64,000 bases of DNA, taken from positions 7,617,071 to 7,681,070 of the forward strand of contig OZ025209.1 in NCBI GenBank assembly GCA_964019055.1, read 5' to 3'. Of the stretch, positions 35,459-48,700 are shown piece after piece (position 1 is the stretch's first letter; every line of letters begins with the position of its first letter). The translations under genes and the position numbers were made by a program. The notes under the pieces were generated by a model that saw only the letters and a program-made list of their open reading frames with translations, did no database searches and had not been told where the DNA came from. Source of the DNA: Anthopleura xanthogrammica. Its lineage: Eukaryota > Cnidaria > Anthozoa > Actiniaria > Actiniidae.

Positions 35459-37434
35459 ATGAGCAAAGAGTGGGGGTTTCAGCAAACAGGTCACGCCGTC
35501 AGCGAAAAACCTGGTTTTGAGAGCCAAAATGGCCATTTTTCAGTTTTTTGGGCTAAAAAGTTTTTTTTTCCAGCAAAACAGTGTTTTGGACATCCAAAAT
35601 GTGCTTTTCTCGGCCAAAACTTGCGTTTAGCAGTGAAAACGTCGTGTTTTGAGCAAAAGAAAATTCTCAGCAAATTTCAGATTTTCTCAGCAAAAAACAG
35701 TTTTTTTGACCAAAAAGCACCTTTACTCAGCCAAAACCGCATTTTTTTTCGCCAAAAAGTCGTGTTTTTATCTCAAGAGGTATTTTCATGAGCAAAAAGT
35801 GGGGGTTTCAGCAAACAGGTCACGCCGTCAGCGAAAAACCTGGTTTTGAGAGCCAAAATGGCCATTTTTCAGTTTTTTGGGCTAAAAAGTTGTTTTTTTC
35901 CAGCAAAACAGTGTTTTGGACATCCAAAATGTGCTTTTCTCGGCCAAAACTTGCGTTTAGCAGTGAAAACGTCGTGTTTTGAGCAAAAGAAAATTCTCAG
36001 CAAATTTCAGATTTTCTCAGCAAAAAACAGTTTTTTTGACCAAAAAGCACCTTTACTCAGCCAAAAGCGCATTTTTTTTCGCCAAAAAGTCGTGTTTTTA
36101 TCTCAAGAGGTATTTTCATGAGCAAAAAGTGGGGGTTTCAGCAAACAGGTCACGCCGTCAGCGAAAAACCTGGTTTTGAGAGCCAAAATGGCCATTTTTC
36201 AGTTTTTTGGGCTAAAAAGTTTTTTTACCCAGCAAAACAGTGTTTTGGACATCCAAAATGTGCTTTTCTCGGCCAAAACTTGCGTTTAGCAGTGAAAACG
36301 TCGTGTTTTGCGGAAAAGAAAATTCTCAGCAAATTTCAGATTTTCTCAGCAAAAAACAGTTTTTTTGACCAAAAAGCACCTTTACTCAGCCAAAAGCGCA
36401 TTTTTTTTCGCCAAAAAGTCGTGTTTTTATCTCAAGAGGTATTTTCATGAGCAAAGAGTGGGGGTTTCAGCAAACAGGTCACGCCGTCAGCGAAAAACCT
36501 GGTTTTGAGAGCCAAAATGGCCATTTTTCAGTTTTTTGGGCTAAAAAGTTTTTTTTTCCAGCAAAACAGTGTTTTGGACATCCAAAATGTGCTTTTCTCG
36601 GCCAAAACTTGCGTTTAGCAGTGAAAACGTCGTGTTTTGAGCAAAAGAAAATTCTCAGCAAATTTCAGATTTTCTCAGCAAAAAACAGTTTTTTTGACCA
36701 AAAAGCACCTTTACTCAGCCAAAACCGCATTTTTTTTCGCCAAAAAGTCGTGTTTTTATCTCAAGAGGTATTTTCATGAGCAAAAAGTGGGGGTTTCAGC
36801 AAACAGGTCACGCCGTCAGCGAAAAACCTGGTTTTGAGAGCCAAAATGGCCATTTTTCAGTTTTTTGGGCTAAAAAGTTGTTTTTTTCCAGCAAAACAGT
36901 GTTTTGGACATCCAAAATGTGCTTTTCTCGGCCAAAACTTGCGTTTAGCAGTGAAAACGTCGTGTTTTGAGCAAAAGAAAATTCTCAGCAAATTTCAGAT
37001 TTTCTCAGCAAAAAACAGTTTTTTTGACCAAAAAGCACCTTTACTCAGCCAAAACCGCATTTTTTTTCGCCAAAAAGTCGTGTTTTTATCTCAAGAGGTA
37101 TTTTCATGAGCAAAAAGTGGGGGTTTCAGCAAACAGGTCACGCCGTCAGCGAAAAACCTGGTTTTGAGAGCCAAAATGGCCATTTTTCAGTTTTTTGGGC
37201 TAAAAAGTTTTTTTTTCCAGCAAAACAGTGTTTTGGACATCCAAAATGTGCTTTTCTCGGCCAAAACTTGCGTTTAGCAGTGAAAACGTCGTGTTTTGAG
37301 CAAAAGAAAATTCTCAGCAAATTTCAGATTTTCTCAGCAAAAAACAGTTTTTTTGACCAAAAAGCACCTTTACTCAGCCAAAACCGCATTTTTTTTCGCC
37401 AAAAAGTCGTGTTTTTATCTCAAGAGGTATTTTC
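35459..37434 (+). repeat. 988-bp trimer, two copies
   Basis: Member 1 has gagcaaagag (35468 and 36456) and member 2 has T2GT7 (G at 35892 and 36880); both pairs are exactly 988 bp apart. The third members differ: 36118 has T7ACCC and ttttgcggaaaag, while 37106 is ordinary. Only the first two members therefore remain clearly alike. Confidence 0.8.
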
Positions 37435-39079
37435 ATGAGCAAAAAGTGGGGGTTTCAGCAAACAGGTCACGCCGTCAGCGAAAAACCTGGTTTTGAGAGC
37501 CAAAATGGCCATTTTTCAGTTTTTTGGGATAAAAAGTTTTTTTTTCCAGCAAAACAGTGTTTTGGACATCCAAAATGTGCTTTTCTCGGCCAAAACTTGC
37601 GTTTAGCAGTGAAAACGTCGTGTTTTGAGCAAAAGAAAATTCTCAGCAAATTTCAGATTTTCTCAGCAAAAAACAGTTTTTTTGACCAAAAAGCACCTTT
37701 ACTCAGCCAAAACCGCATTTGTTTTCGCCAAAAAGTCGTGTTTTTATCTCAAGAGGTATTTTCATGAGCAAAAAGTGGGGGTTTCAGCAAACAGGTCACG
37801 CCGTCAGCGAAAAACCTGGTTTTGAGAGCCAAAATGGCCATTTTTCAGTTTTTTGGGCTAAAAAGTTTTTTTTTCCAGCAAAACAGTGTTTTGGACATCC
37901 AAAATGTGCTTTTCTCGGCCAAAACTTGCGTTTAGCAGTGAAAACGTCGTGTTTTGAGCAAAAGAAAATTCTCAGCAAATTTCAGATTTTCTCAGCAAAA
38001 AACAGTTTTTTTGACCAAAAAGCACCTTTACTCAGCCAAAACCGCATTTTTTTTCGCCAAAAAGTCGTGTTTTTATCTCAAGAGGTATTTTCATGAGCAA
38101 AAAGTGGGGGTTTCAGCAAACAGGTCACGCCGTCAGCGAAAAACCTGGTTTTGAGAGCCAAAATGGCCATTTTTCAGTTTTTTGGGCTAAAAAGTTTTTT
38201 TTCCCAGCAAAACAGTGTTTTGGACATTCAAAATGTGCTTTTCTCGGCCAAAACTTGCGTTTAGCAGTGAAAACGTCGTGTTTTGAGCAAAAGAAAATTC
38301 TCAGCAAATTTCAGATTTTCTCAGCAAAAAACAGTTTTTTTGACCAAAAAGCACCTTTACTCAGCCAAAACCGCATTTTTTTTCGCCAAAAAGTCGTGTT
38401 TTTATCTCAAGAGGTATTTTCATGAGCAAAAAGTGGGGGTTTCAGCAAACAGGTCACGCCGTCAGCGAAAAACCTGGTTTTGAGAGCCAAAATGGCCATT
38501 TTTCAGTTTTTTGGGCTAAAAAGTTTTTTTTTTCAGCAAAACAGTGTTTTGGACATCCAAAATGTGCTTTTCTCGGCCAAAACTTGCGTTTAGCAGTGAA
38601 AACGTCGTGTTTTGAGCAAAAGAAAATTCTCAGCAAATTCCAGATTTTCTCAGCAAAAAACAGTTTTTTTGACCAAAAAGCACCTTTACTCAGCCAAAAC
38701 CGCATTTTTTTTCGCCAAAAAGTCGTGTTTTTATCTCAAGAGGTATTTTCATGAGCAAAAAGTGGGGGTTTCAGCAAACAGGTCACGCCGTCAGCGAAAA
38801 ACCTGGTTTTGAGAGCCAAAATGGCCATTTTTCAGTTTTTTGGGCTAAAAAGTTTTTTTTTCCAGCAAAACAGTGTTTTGGACATCCAAAATGTGCTTTT
38901 CTCGGCCAAAACTTGCGTTTAGCAGTGAAAACGTCGTGTTTTGAGCAAAAGAAAATTCTCAGCAAATTTCAGATTTTCTCAGCAAAAAACAGTTTTTTTG
39001 ACCAAAAAGCACCTTTACTCAGCCAAAAGCGCATTTTTTTTCGCCAAAAAGTCGTGTTTTTATCTCAAGAGGTATTTTC
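37435..39079 (+). repeat. Five ordinary monomers
   Basis: The copies start at 37435, 37764, 38093, 38422 and 38751. Variants include gggataaaa near 37529, catttgttttcgcc with G at 37721, acattcaaa near 38226 and caaattccag near 38636. The G at 37721 also occurs at 23903, 13818 bp (42 x 329) away, as a single shared base. Confidence 0.85.
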
Positions 39080-40395
39080 ATGAGCAAAAAGTGGGGGTTT
39101 CAGCAAACAGGTCACGCCGTCAGGGAAAAACCTGGTTTTGAGAGCCAAAATGGCCATTTTTCAGTTTTTTGGGCTAAAAAGTTTTTTTTTCCAGCAAAAC
39201 AGTGTTTTGGACATCCAAAATGTGCTTTTCTCGGCCAAAACTTGCGTTTAGCAGTGAAAACGTCGTGTTTTGAGCAAAACAAAATTCTCAGCAAATTTCA
39301 GATTATCTCAGCAAAAAACAGTTTTTTTGACCAAAAAGCACCTTTACTCAGCCAAAACCGCATTTTTTTTCGCCAAAAAGTCGTGTTTTTATCTCAAGAG
39401 GTATTTTCATGAGCAAAAAGTGGGGGTTTCAGCAAACAGGTCACGCCGTCAGGGAAAAACCTGGTTTTGAGAGCCAAAATGGCCATTTTTCAGTTTTTTG
39501 GGCTAAAAAGTTTTTTTTTCCAGCAAAACAGTGTTTTGGACATCCAAAATGTGCTTTTCTCGGCCAAAACTTGCGTTTAGCAGTGAAAACGTCGTGTTTT
39601 GAGCAAAAGAAAATTCTCAGCAAATTTCAGATTTTCTCAGCAAAAAACAGTTTTTTTGACCAAAAAGCACCTTTACTCAGCCAAAAGCGCATTTTTTTTC
39701 GCCAAAAAGTCGTGTTTTTATCTCAAGAGGTATTTTCATGAGCAAAAAGTGGGGGTTTCAGCAAACAGGTCACGCCGTCAGGGAAAAACCTGGTTTTGAG
39801 AGCCAAAATGGCCATTTTTCAGTTTTTTGGGCTAAAAAGTTTTTTTTTCCAGCAAAACAGTGTTTTGGACATCCAAAATGTGCTTTTCTCGGCCAAAACT
39901 TGCGTTTAGCAGTGAAAACGTCGTGTTTTGAGCAAAAGAAAATTCTCAGCAAATTTCAGATTTTCTCAGCAAAAAACAGTTTTTTTGACCAAAAAGCACC
40001 TTTACTCAGCCAAAACCGCATTTTTTTTCGCCAAAAAGTCGTGTTTTTATCTCAAGAGGTATTTTCATGAGCAAAAAGTGGGGGTTTCAGCAAACAGGTC
40101 ACGCCGTCAGCGAAAAACCTGGTTTTGAGAGCCAAAATGGCCATTTTTCAGTTTTTTGGGCTAAAAAGTTTTTTTTTCCAGCAAAACAGTGTTTTGGACA
40201 TCCAAAATGTGCTTTTCTCGGCCAAAACTTGCGTTTAGCAGTGAAAACGTCGTGTTTTGAGCAAAAGAAAATTCTCAGCAAATTTCAGATTTTCTCAGCA
40301 AAAAACAGTTTTTTTGACCAAAAAGCACCTTTACTCAGCCAAAACCGCATTTTTTTTCGCCAAAAAGTCGTGTTTTTATCTCAAGAGGTATTTTC
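39080..40395 (+). repeat. Monomers with gtcaggg variant
   Basis: The copies at 39080, 39409 and 39738, and again 40396 just beyond, have gtcagggaaa for gtcagcgaaa, a CpG-removing change. The copy at 40067 lacks it. The copy at 39080 also has C at offset 200 (39280). The same two-variant haplotype returns at 57197 and 57855, about 18 kb away. Confidence 0.85.
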
Positions 40396-42719
40396 ATGAG
40401 CAAAAAGTGGGGGTTTCAGCAAACAGGTCACGCCGTCAGGGAAAAACCTGGTTTTGAGAGCCAAAATGGCCATTTTTCAGTTTTTTGGGCTAAAAAGTTT
40501 TTTTTTCCAGCAAAACAGTGTTTTGGACATCCAAAATGTGCTTTTCTCGGCCAAAACTTGCGTTTAGCAGTGAAAATGTCGTGTTTTGAGCAAAAGAAAA
40601 TTCTCAGCAAATTTCAGATTTTCTCAGCAAAAAACAGTTTTTTTGACCAAAAAGCACCTTTACTCAGCCAAGACCGCATTTTTTTTCGCCAAAAAGTCGT
40701 GTTTTTATCTCAAGAGGTATTTTCATGAGCAAATAGTGGGGGTTTCAGCAAACAGGTCACGCCGTCAGCGAAAAACCTGGTTTTGAGAGCGAAAATGGCC
40801 ATTTTTCAGTTTTTTGGGCTAAAAAGTTTTTTTTTCCAGCAAAACAGTGTTTTGGACATCCAAAATGTGCTTTTCTCGGCCAAAACTTTCGTTTAGCAGT
40901 GAAAACGTCGTGTTTTCAGCAAAAGAAAATTCTCAGCAAATTTCAGATTTTCTCAGCAAAAAACAGTTTTTTTGACCAAAAAGCACCTTTACTCAGCCAA
41001 AAGCGCATTTTTTTTCGCCAAAAAGTCGTGTTTTTATCTCAAGAGGTATTTTCATGAGCAAAAAGTGGGGGTTTCAGCAAACAGGTCACGCCGTCAGCGA
41101 AAAACCTGGTTTTGAGAGCCAAAATGGCCATTTTTCAGTTTTTTGGGCTAAAAAGTTGTTTTTTTCCAGCAAAACAGTGTTTTGGACATCCAAAATGTGC
41201 TTTTCTCGGCCAAAACTTGCGTTTAGCAGTGAAAATGTCGTGTTTTGAGCAAAAGAAAATTCTCAGCAAATTTCAGATTTTCTCAGCAAAAAACAGTTTT
41301 TTTGACCAAAAAAGCACCTTTACTCAGCCAAAACCGCATTTTTTTCGCCAAAAAGTCGTGTTTTTATCTCAAGAGGTATTTTCATGAGCAAAAAGTGGGG
41401 GTTTCAGCAAACAGGTCACGCCGTCAGCGAAAAACCTGGTTTTGAGAGCCAAAATGGCCATTTTTCAGTTTTTTAAGCTAAAAAAATTTTTTTCCCAGCA
41501 AAACAGTGTTTTGGACATCCAAAATGTGCTTTTCTCGGCCAAAACTTGCGTTTAGCAGTGAAAACGTCGTGTTTTGAGCTAAAGAAAATTCTCAGCAAAT
41601 TTCAGATTTTCTCAGCAAAAAACACCTTTTTGGACCAAAAAGCACCTTTACTCAGCCAAAACCGCATTTTTTTTCGCCAAAAAGTCCTGTTTTTATCTCA
41701 AGAGGTGTTTTCTTGAGCAAAAAGTGGGGGTTTCAGCAAACAGGTCACGCCGTCAGCGAAAAACCTGGTTTTGAGAGCCAAAATGGCCATTTTTCAGTTT
41801 TTTGGGCTAAAAAGTTTTTTTTTCCAGCAAAACAGTGTTTTGGACATCCAAAATGTGCTTTTCTCGGCCAAAACTTGCGTTTAGCAGTGCAAACGTCGTG
41901 TTTTGAGCAAAAGAAAATTCTCAGCAAATTTCAGATTTTCTCAGCAAAAAACAGTTTTTTTGACCAAAAAGCACCTTTACTCAGCCAAGACCGCATTTTT
42001 TTTCGCCAAAAAGTCGTGTTTTTATCTCAAGAGGTATTTTCATGAGCAAATAGTGGGGGTTTCAGCAAACAGGTCACGCCGTCAGCGAAAAACCTGGTTT
42101 TGAGAGCGAAAATGGCCATTTTTCAGTTTTTTGGGCTAAAAAGTTTTTTTTTCCAGCAAAACAGTGTTTTGGACATCCAAAATGTGCTTTTCTCGGCCAA
42201 AACTTGCGTTTAGCAGTGAAAACGTCGTGTTTTGAGCAAAAGAAAATTCTCAGCAAATTTCAGATTTTCTCAGCAAATTTCAGATTTTCTCAACAAAAAA
42301 CAGTTTTTTTGACCAAAAAGCACCTTTACTCAGCCAAAACCGCATTTTTTTTCGCCAAAAAGTCGTGTTTTTATCTCAAGAGGTATTTTCATGAGCAAAA
42401 AGTGGGGGTTTCAGCAAACAGGTCACGCCGTCAGCGAAAAACCTGGTTTTGAGAGCCAAAATGGCCATTTTTCAGTTTTTTGGGCTAAAAAGTTTTTTTT
42501 TCCAGCAAAACAGTGTTTTGGACATCTAAAATGTGCTTTTCTCGGCCAAAACTTGCGTTTAGCAGTGAAAACGTCGTGTTTTGAGCAAAAGAAAATTCTC
42601 AGCAAATTTCAGATTTTCTCAGCAAAAAACAGTTTTTTTGACCAAAAAGCACCTTTACTCAGCCAAAACCGCATTTTTTTTCGCCAAAAAGTCGTGTTTT
42701 TATCTCAAGAGGTATTTTC
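40396..42719 (+). repeat. Rearranged patch: 4-monomer repeat, divergent copy, 20-bp insertion
   Basis: The copies at 40396 and 41713 both carry ccaagaccgc. Their right neighbours, 40725 and 42042, both carry gagcaaatag (T at 40734 and 42051) and gagagcgaaa (G at 40791 and 42108), all 1317 bp apart. The right half of 40725 (aactttcg, gttttcagc) instead matches the right half of 42720, so 40725 looks recombinant. The copy at 41384-41712 is the most divergent in the window: ttttaagcta near 41472, extended A/T runs, gagctaaag, aaacacctttttgg near 41620, agtcctg near 41684 and a changed phase point (ttgagc at 41713). Confidence 0.85.
42251..42290 (+). repeat. Tandem duplication of one 20-bp unit
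   Basis: The 20 bases at 42251-42270 (cagcaaatttcagattttct) are repeated exactly at 42271-42290, making this monomer 349 bp. The insertion corresponds precisely to one internal unit (segment 11). The next unit begins caacaaaa in place of cagcaaaa. Confidence 0.95.
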
Positions 42720-45700
42720 ATGAGCAAAAAGTGGGGGTTTCAGCAAACAGGTCACGCCGTCAGCGAAAAACCTGGTTTTGAGAGCCAAAATGGCCATTTT
42801 TCAGTTTTTTGGGCTAAAAAGTTTTTTTTTCCAGCAAAACAGTGTTTTGGACATCCAAAATGTGCTTTTCTCGGCCAAAACTTTCGTTTAGCAGTGAAAA
42901 CGTCGTGTTTTCAGCAAAAGAAAATTCTCAGCAAATTTCAGATTTTCTCAGCAAAAAACAGTTTTTTTGACCAAAAAGCACCTTTACTCAGCCAAAAGCG
43001 CATTTTTTTTCGCCAAAAAGTCGTGTTTTTATCTCAAGAGGTATTTTCATGAGCAAAAAGTGGGGGTTTCAGCAAACAGGTCACGCCGTCAGCGAAAAAC
43101 CTGGTTTTGAGGGCCAAAATGGCCATTTTTCAGTTTTTTGGGCTAAAAAGTTTTTTTTTCCAGCAAAACAGTGTTTTGGACATCTAAAATGTGCTTTTCT
43201 CGGCCAAAACTTGCGTTTAGCAGTGAAAACGTCGTGTTTTGAGCAAAAGAAAATTCTCAGCAAATTTCAGATTTTCTCAGCAAAAAACAGTTTTTTTGAC
43301 CAAAAAGCACCTTTACTCAGCCAAAACCGCATTTTTTTTCGCCAAAAAGTCGTGTTTTTATCTCAAGAGGTATTTTCATGAGCAAAAAGTGGGGGTTTCA
43401 GCAAACAGGTCACGCCGTCAGCGAAAAACCTGGTTTTGAGAGCCAAAATGGCCATTTTTCAGTTTTTTGGGCTAAAAAGTTTTTTTTCCAGCAAAACAGT
43501 GTTTTGGACATCCAAAATGTGCTTTTCTCGGCCAAAACTTGCGTTTAGCAGTGAAAACGTCGTGTTTTGAGCAAAAGAAAATTCTCAGCAAATTTCAGAT
43601 TTTCTCAGCAAAAAACAGTTTTTTTGACCAAAAAGCACCTTTACTCAGCCAAAACCGCATTGTTTTTCGCCAAAAAGTCGTGTTTTTATCTCAAGAGGTA
43701 TTTTCATGAGCAAAAAGTGGGGGTTTCAGCAAACAGGTCACGCCGTCAGCGAAAAACCTGGTTTTGAGAGCCAAAATGGCCATTTTTCAGTTTTTTGGGC
43801 TAAAAAGTTTTTTTTCCAGCAAAACAGTGTTTTGGACATCCAAAATGTGCTTTTCTCGGCCAAAACTTGCGTTTAGCACTGAAAACGTCGTGTTTTGAGC
43901 AAAAGAAAATTCTCAGCAAATTTCAGATTTTCTCAGCAAAAAACAGTTTTTTGGACCAAAAAGCACCTTTACTCAGCCAAAACCGCATTTTTTTTCGCCA
44001 AAAAGTCGTGTTTTTATCTCAAGAGGTATTTTCATGAGCAAAAAGTGGGGGTTTCAGCAAACAGGTCACGCCGTCAGCGAAAAACCTGGTTTTGAGAGCC
44101 AAAATGGCCATTTTTCAGTTTTTTGGGCTAAAAAGTTTTTTTTTCCAGCAAAACAGTGTTTTGGACATCTAAAATGTGCTTTTCTCGGCCAAAACTTGCG
44201 TTTAGCAGTGAAAACGTCGTGTTTTGAGCAAAAGAAAATTCTCAGCAACTTTCAGATTTTCTCAGCAAAAAACAGTTTTTTTGAACAAAAAGCACCTTTA
44301 CTCAGCAAAAACCGCATTTTTTTTCGCCAAAAAGTCGTGTTTTTATCTCAAGAGGTATTTTCATGAGCAAAAAGTGGGGGTTTCAGCAAACAGGTCACGC
44401 CGTCAGCGAAAAACCTGGTTTTGAGAGCCAAAATGGCCATTTTTCAGTTTTTTGGGCTAAAAAGTTTTTTTTCCAGCAAAACAGTGTTTTGGACATCCAA
44501 AATGTGCTTTTCTCGGCCAAAACTTGCGTTTAGCAGTGAAAACGTCGTGTTTTGAGCAAAAGAAAATTCTCAGCAAATTTCAGATTTTCTCAGCAAAAAA
44601 CAGTTTTTTTGACCAAAAAGCACCTTTACTCAGCCAAAACCGCATTTTTTTTCGCCAAAAAGTCGTGTTTTTATCTCAAGAGGTATTTTCATGAGCAAAA
44701 AGTGGGGGTTTCAGCAAACAGGTCACGCCGTCAGCGAAAAACCTGGTTTTGAGAGCCAAAATGGCCATTTTTCAGTTTTTTGGGCTAAAAAGTTTTTTTT
44801 TCCAGCAAAACAGTGTTTTGGACATCCAAAATGTGCTTTTCTCGGCCAAAACTTGCGTTTAGCAGTGAAAACGTCGTGTTTTGAGCAAAAGAAAATTCTC
44901 AACAAATTTCAGATTTTCTCAGCAAAAAACAGTTTTTTTGACCAAAAAGCACCTTTACTCAGCCAAAACCGCATTTTTTTTCGCCAAAAAGTCGTGTTTT
45001 TATCTCAAAAGGTATTTTCATGAGCAAAAAGTGGGGGTTTCAGCAAACAGGTCACGCGGTCAGCGAAAAACCTGGTTTTGAGAGCCAAAATGGCCATTTT
45101 TCAGTTTTTTGGGCTAAAAAGTTTTTTTTTCCAGCAAAACAGTGTTTTGGACATTCAAAATGTGCTTTTCTCGGCCAAAACTTGCGTTTAGCAGTGAAAA
45201 CGTCGTGTTTTGAGCAAAAGAAAATTCTCAGCAAATTTCAGATTTTCTCAGCAAAAAACAGTTTTTTTGACCAAAAAGCACCTTTACTCAGCCAAAAGCG
45301 CATTTTTTTTCGCCAAAAAGTCGTGTTTTTATCTCAAGAGGTATTTTCATGAGCAAAAAGTGGGGGTTTCAGCAAACAGGTCACGCCGTCAGCGAAAAAC
45401 CTGGTTTTGAGAGCCAAAATGGCCATTTTTCAGTTTTTTGGGCTAAAAAGTTGTTTTTTCCAGCAAAACAGTGTTTTGGACATCCAAAATGTGCTTTTCT
45501 CGGCCAAAACTTGCGTTTAGCAGTGAAAACGTCGTGTTTTGAGCAAAAGAAAATTCTCAGCAAATTTCAGATTTTCTCAGCAAAAAACAGTTTTTTTGAC
45601 CAAAAAGCACCTTTACTCAGCCAAAACCGCATTTTTTTTCGCCAAAAAGTCGTGTTTTTATCTCAAGAGGTATTTTCATGAGCAAAAAGTGGGGGTTTCA

Positions 45701-48700
45701 GCAAACAGGTCACGCCGTCAGCGAAAAACCTGGTTTTGAGAGCCAAAATGGCCATTTTTCAGTTTTTTGGGCTAAAAAGTTTTTTTTTCCAGCAAAACAG
45801 TGTTTTGGACATCCAAAATGTGCTTTTCTCGGCCAAAACTTGCGTTTAGCAGTGAAAACGTCGTGTTTTGAGCAAAAGAAAATTCTCAGCAAATTTCAGA
45901 TTTTCTCAGCAAAAAACAGTTTTTTTGACCAAAAAGCACCTTTACTCAGCCAAAAGCGCATTTTTTTTCGCCAAAAAGTCGTGTTTTTATCTCAAGAGGT
46001 ATTTTCATGAGCAAAAAGTGGGGGTTTCAGCAAACAGGTCACGCCGTCAGCGAAAAACCTGGTTTTGAGAGCCAAAATGGCCATTTTTCAGTTTTTTGGG
46101 CTAAAAAGTTTTTTTTTCCAGCAAAACAGTGTTTTGGACATCCAAAATGTGCTTTTCTCGGCCAAAACTTGCGTTTAGCAGTGAAAACGTCGTGTTTTGA
46201 GCAAAAGAAAATTCTCAGCAAATTTCAGATTTTCTCAGCAAAAAACAGTTTTTTTGACCAAAAAGCACCTTTACTCAGCCAAAAGCGCATTTTTTTTCGC
46301 CAAAAAGTCGTGTTTTTATCTCAAGAGGTATTTTCATGAGCAAAAAGTGGGGGTTTCAGCAAACAGGTCACGCCGTCAGCGAAAAACCTGGTTTTGAGAG
46401 CCAAAATGGCCATTTTTCAGTTTTTTGGGCTAAAAAGTTTTTTTTTCCAGCAAAACAGTGTTTTGGACATCCAAAATGTGCTTTTCTCGGCCAAAACTTG
46501 CGTTTAGCAGTGAAAACGTCGTGTTTTGAGCAAAAGAAAATTCTCAGCAAATTTCAGATTTTCTCAGCAAAAAACAGTTTTTTGGACCAAAAAGCACCTT
46601 TACTCAGCCAAAACCGCATTTTTTTTCGCCAAAAAGTCGTGTTTTTATCTCAAGAGGTATTTTCATGAGCAAAAAGGGGGGGTTTCAGCAAACAGGTCAC
46701 GCCGTCAGCGAAAAACCTGGTTTTGAGAGCCAAAATGGCCATTTTTCAGTTTTTTGGGCTAAAAAATTTTTTTTTCCAGCAAAACAGTGTTTTGGACATC
46801 CAAAATGTGCTTTTCTCGGCCAAAACTTGCGTTTAGCAGTGAAAACGTCGTGTTTTGAGCAAAAGAAAATTCTCAGCAAATTTCAGATTTTCTCAGCAAA
46901 AAACAGTTTTTTTGACCAAAAAGCACCTTTACCCAGCCAAAACCGCATTTTTTTCGCCAAAAAGTCGTGTTTTTATCTCAAGAGGTATTTTCATGAGCAA
47001 AAAGTGGGGGTTTCAGCAAACAGGTCACGCCGTCAGCGAAAAACCTGGTTTTGAGAGCCAAAATGGCCATTTTTCAGTTTTTTGGGCTAAAAAGTTTTTT
47101 TTTCCAGCAAAACAGTGTTTTGGACATCCAAAATGTGCTTTTCTCGGCCAAAACTTGCGTTTAGCAGTGAAAACGTCGTGTTTTGAGCAAAAGAAAATTC
47201 TCAGCAAATTTCAGATTTTCTGAGCAAAAAACACCTTTTTTGACCAAAAAGCACCTTTACTCAGCCAAAACCGCATTTTTTTTCGCCAAAAAGTCGTGTT
47301 TTTATCTCAAGAAGTATTTTCATGAGCAAAAAGTGGGGGTTTCAGCAAACAGGTCACGCCGTCAGCGAAAAACCTGGTTTTGAGAGCCAAAATGGCCATT
47401 TTTCAGTTTTTTGGGCTAAAAAGTTTTTTTTTCCAGCAAAACAGTGTTTTGGACATCCAAAATGTGCTTTTCTCGGCCAAAACTTGCGTTTAGCAGTAAA
47501 AACGTCGTGTTTTGAGCAAAAGAAAATTCTCAGCAAATTTCAGATTTTCTCAGCAAAAAACAGTTTTTTTGACCAAAAAGCACCTTTACTCAGCCAAAAC
47601 CGCATTTTTTTTCGCCAAAAAGTCGTGTTTTTATCTCAAGAGGTATTTTCATGAGCAAAAAGTGGGGGTTTCAGCAAACAGGTCACGCCGTCAGCGAAAA
47701 ACCTGGTTTTGAGAGCCAAAATGGCCATTTTTCAGTTTTTTGGGCTAAAAAGTTTTTTTTTCCAGCAAAACAGTGTTTTGGACATCCAAAATGTGCTTTT
47801 CTCGGCCAAAACTTGCGTTTAGCAGTGAAAACGTCGTGTTTTGAGCAAAAGAAAATTCTCAGCAAATTTCAGATTTTCTCAGCAAAAAACAGTTTTTTTG
47901 ACCAAAAAGCACCTTTACTCAGCCAAAAGCGCATTTTTTTTCGCCAAAAAGTCGTGTTTTTATCTCAAGAGGTATTTTCATGAGCAAAAAGTGGGGGTTT
48001 CAGCAAACAGGTCACGCCGTCAGCGAAAAACCTGGTTTTGAGAGCCAAAATGGCCATTTTTCAGTTTTTTGGACTAAAAAGTTTTTTTTTCCAGCAAAAC
48101 AGTGTTTTGGACATCCAAAATGTGCTTTTCTCGGCCAAAACTTGCGTTTAGCAGTGAAAACGTCGTGTTTTGAGCAAAAGAAAATTCTCAGCAAATTTCA
48201 GATTTTCTCAGCAAAAAACAGTTTTTTTGACCAAAAAGCACCTTTACTCAGCCAAAAGCGCATTTTTTTTCGCCAAAAAGTCGTGTTTTTATCTCAAGAG
48301 GTATTTTCATGAGCAAAAAGTGGGGGTTTCAGCAAACAGGTCACGCCGTCAGCGAAAAACCTGGTTTTGAGAGCCAAAATGGCCATTTTTCAGTTTTTTG
48401 GGCTAAAAAGTTTTTTTTTCCAGCAAAACAGTGTTTTGGACATCCAAAATGTGCTTTTCTCGGCCAAAACTTGCGTTTAGCAGTGAAAACGTCGTGTTTT
48501 GAGCAAAAGAAAATTCTCAGCAAATTTCAGATTTTCTCAGCAAAAAACAGTTTTTTTGACCAAAAAGCACCTTTACTCAGCCAAAACCGCATTTTTTTTC
48601 GCCAAAAAGTCGTGTTTTTATCTCAAGAGGTATTTTCATGAGCAAAAAGTGGGGGTTTCAGCAAACAGGTCACGCCGTCAGCGAAAAACCTGGTTTTGAG

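Noticed and set aside
23903..37721. Shared G in catttgttttcgcc exactly 42 monomers apart
   Set aside because: It is a single base in a T run, with no other shared private marks in the two monomers. Independent change is as likely as long-range exchange.
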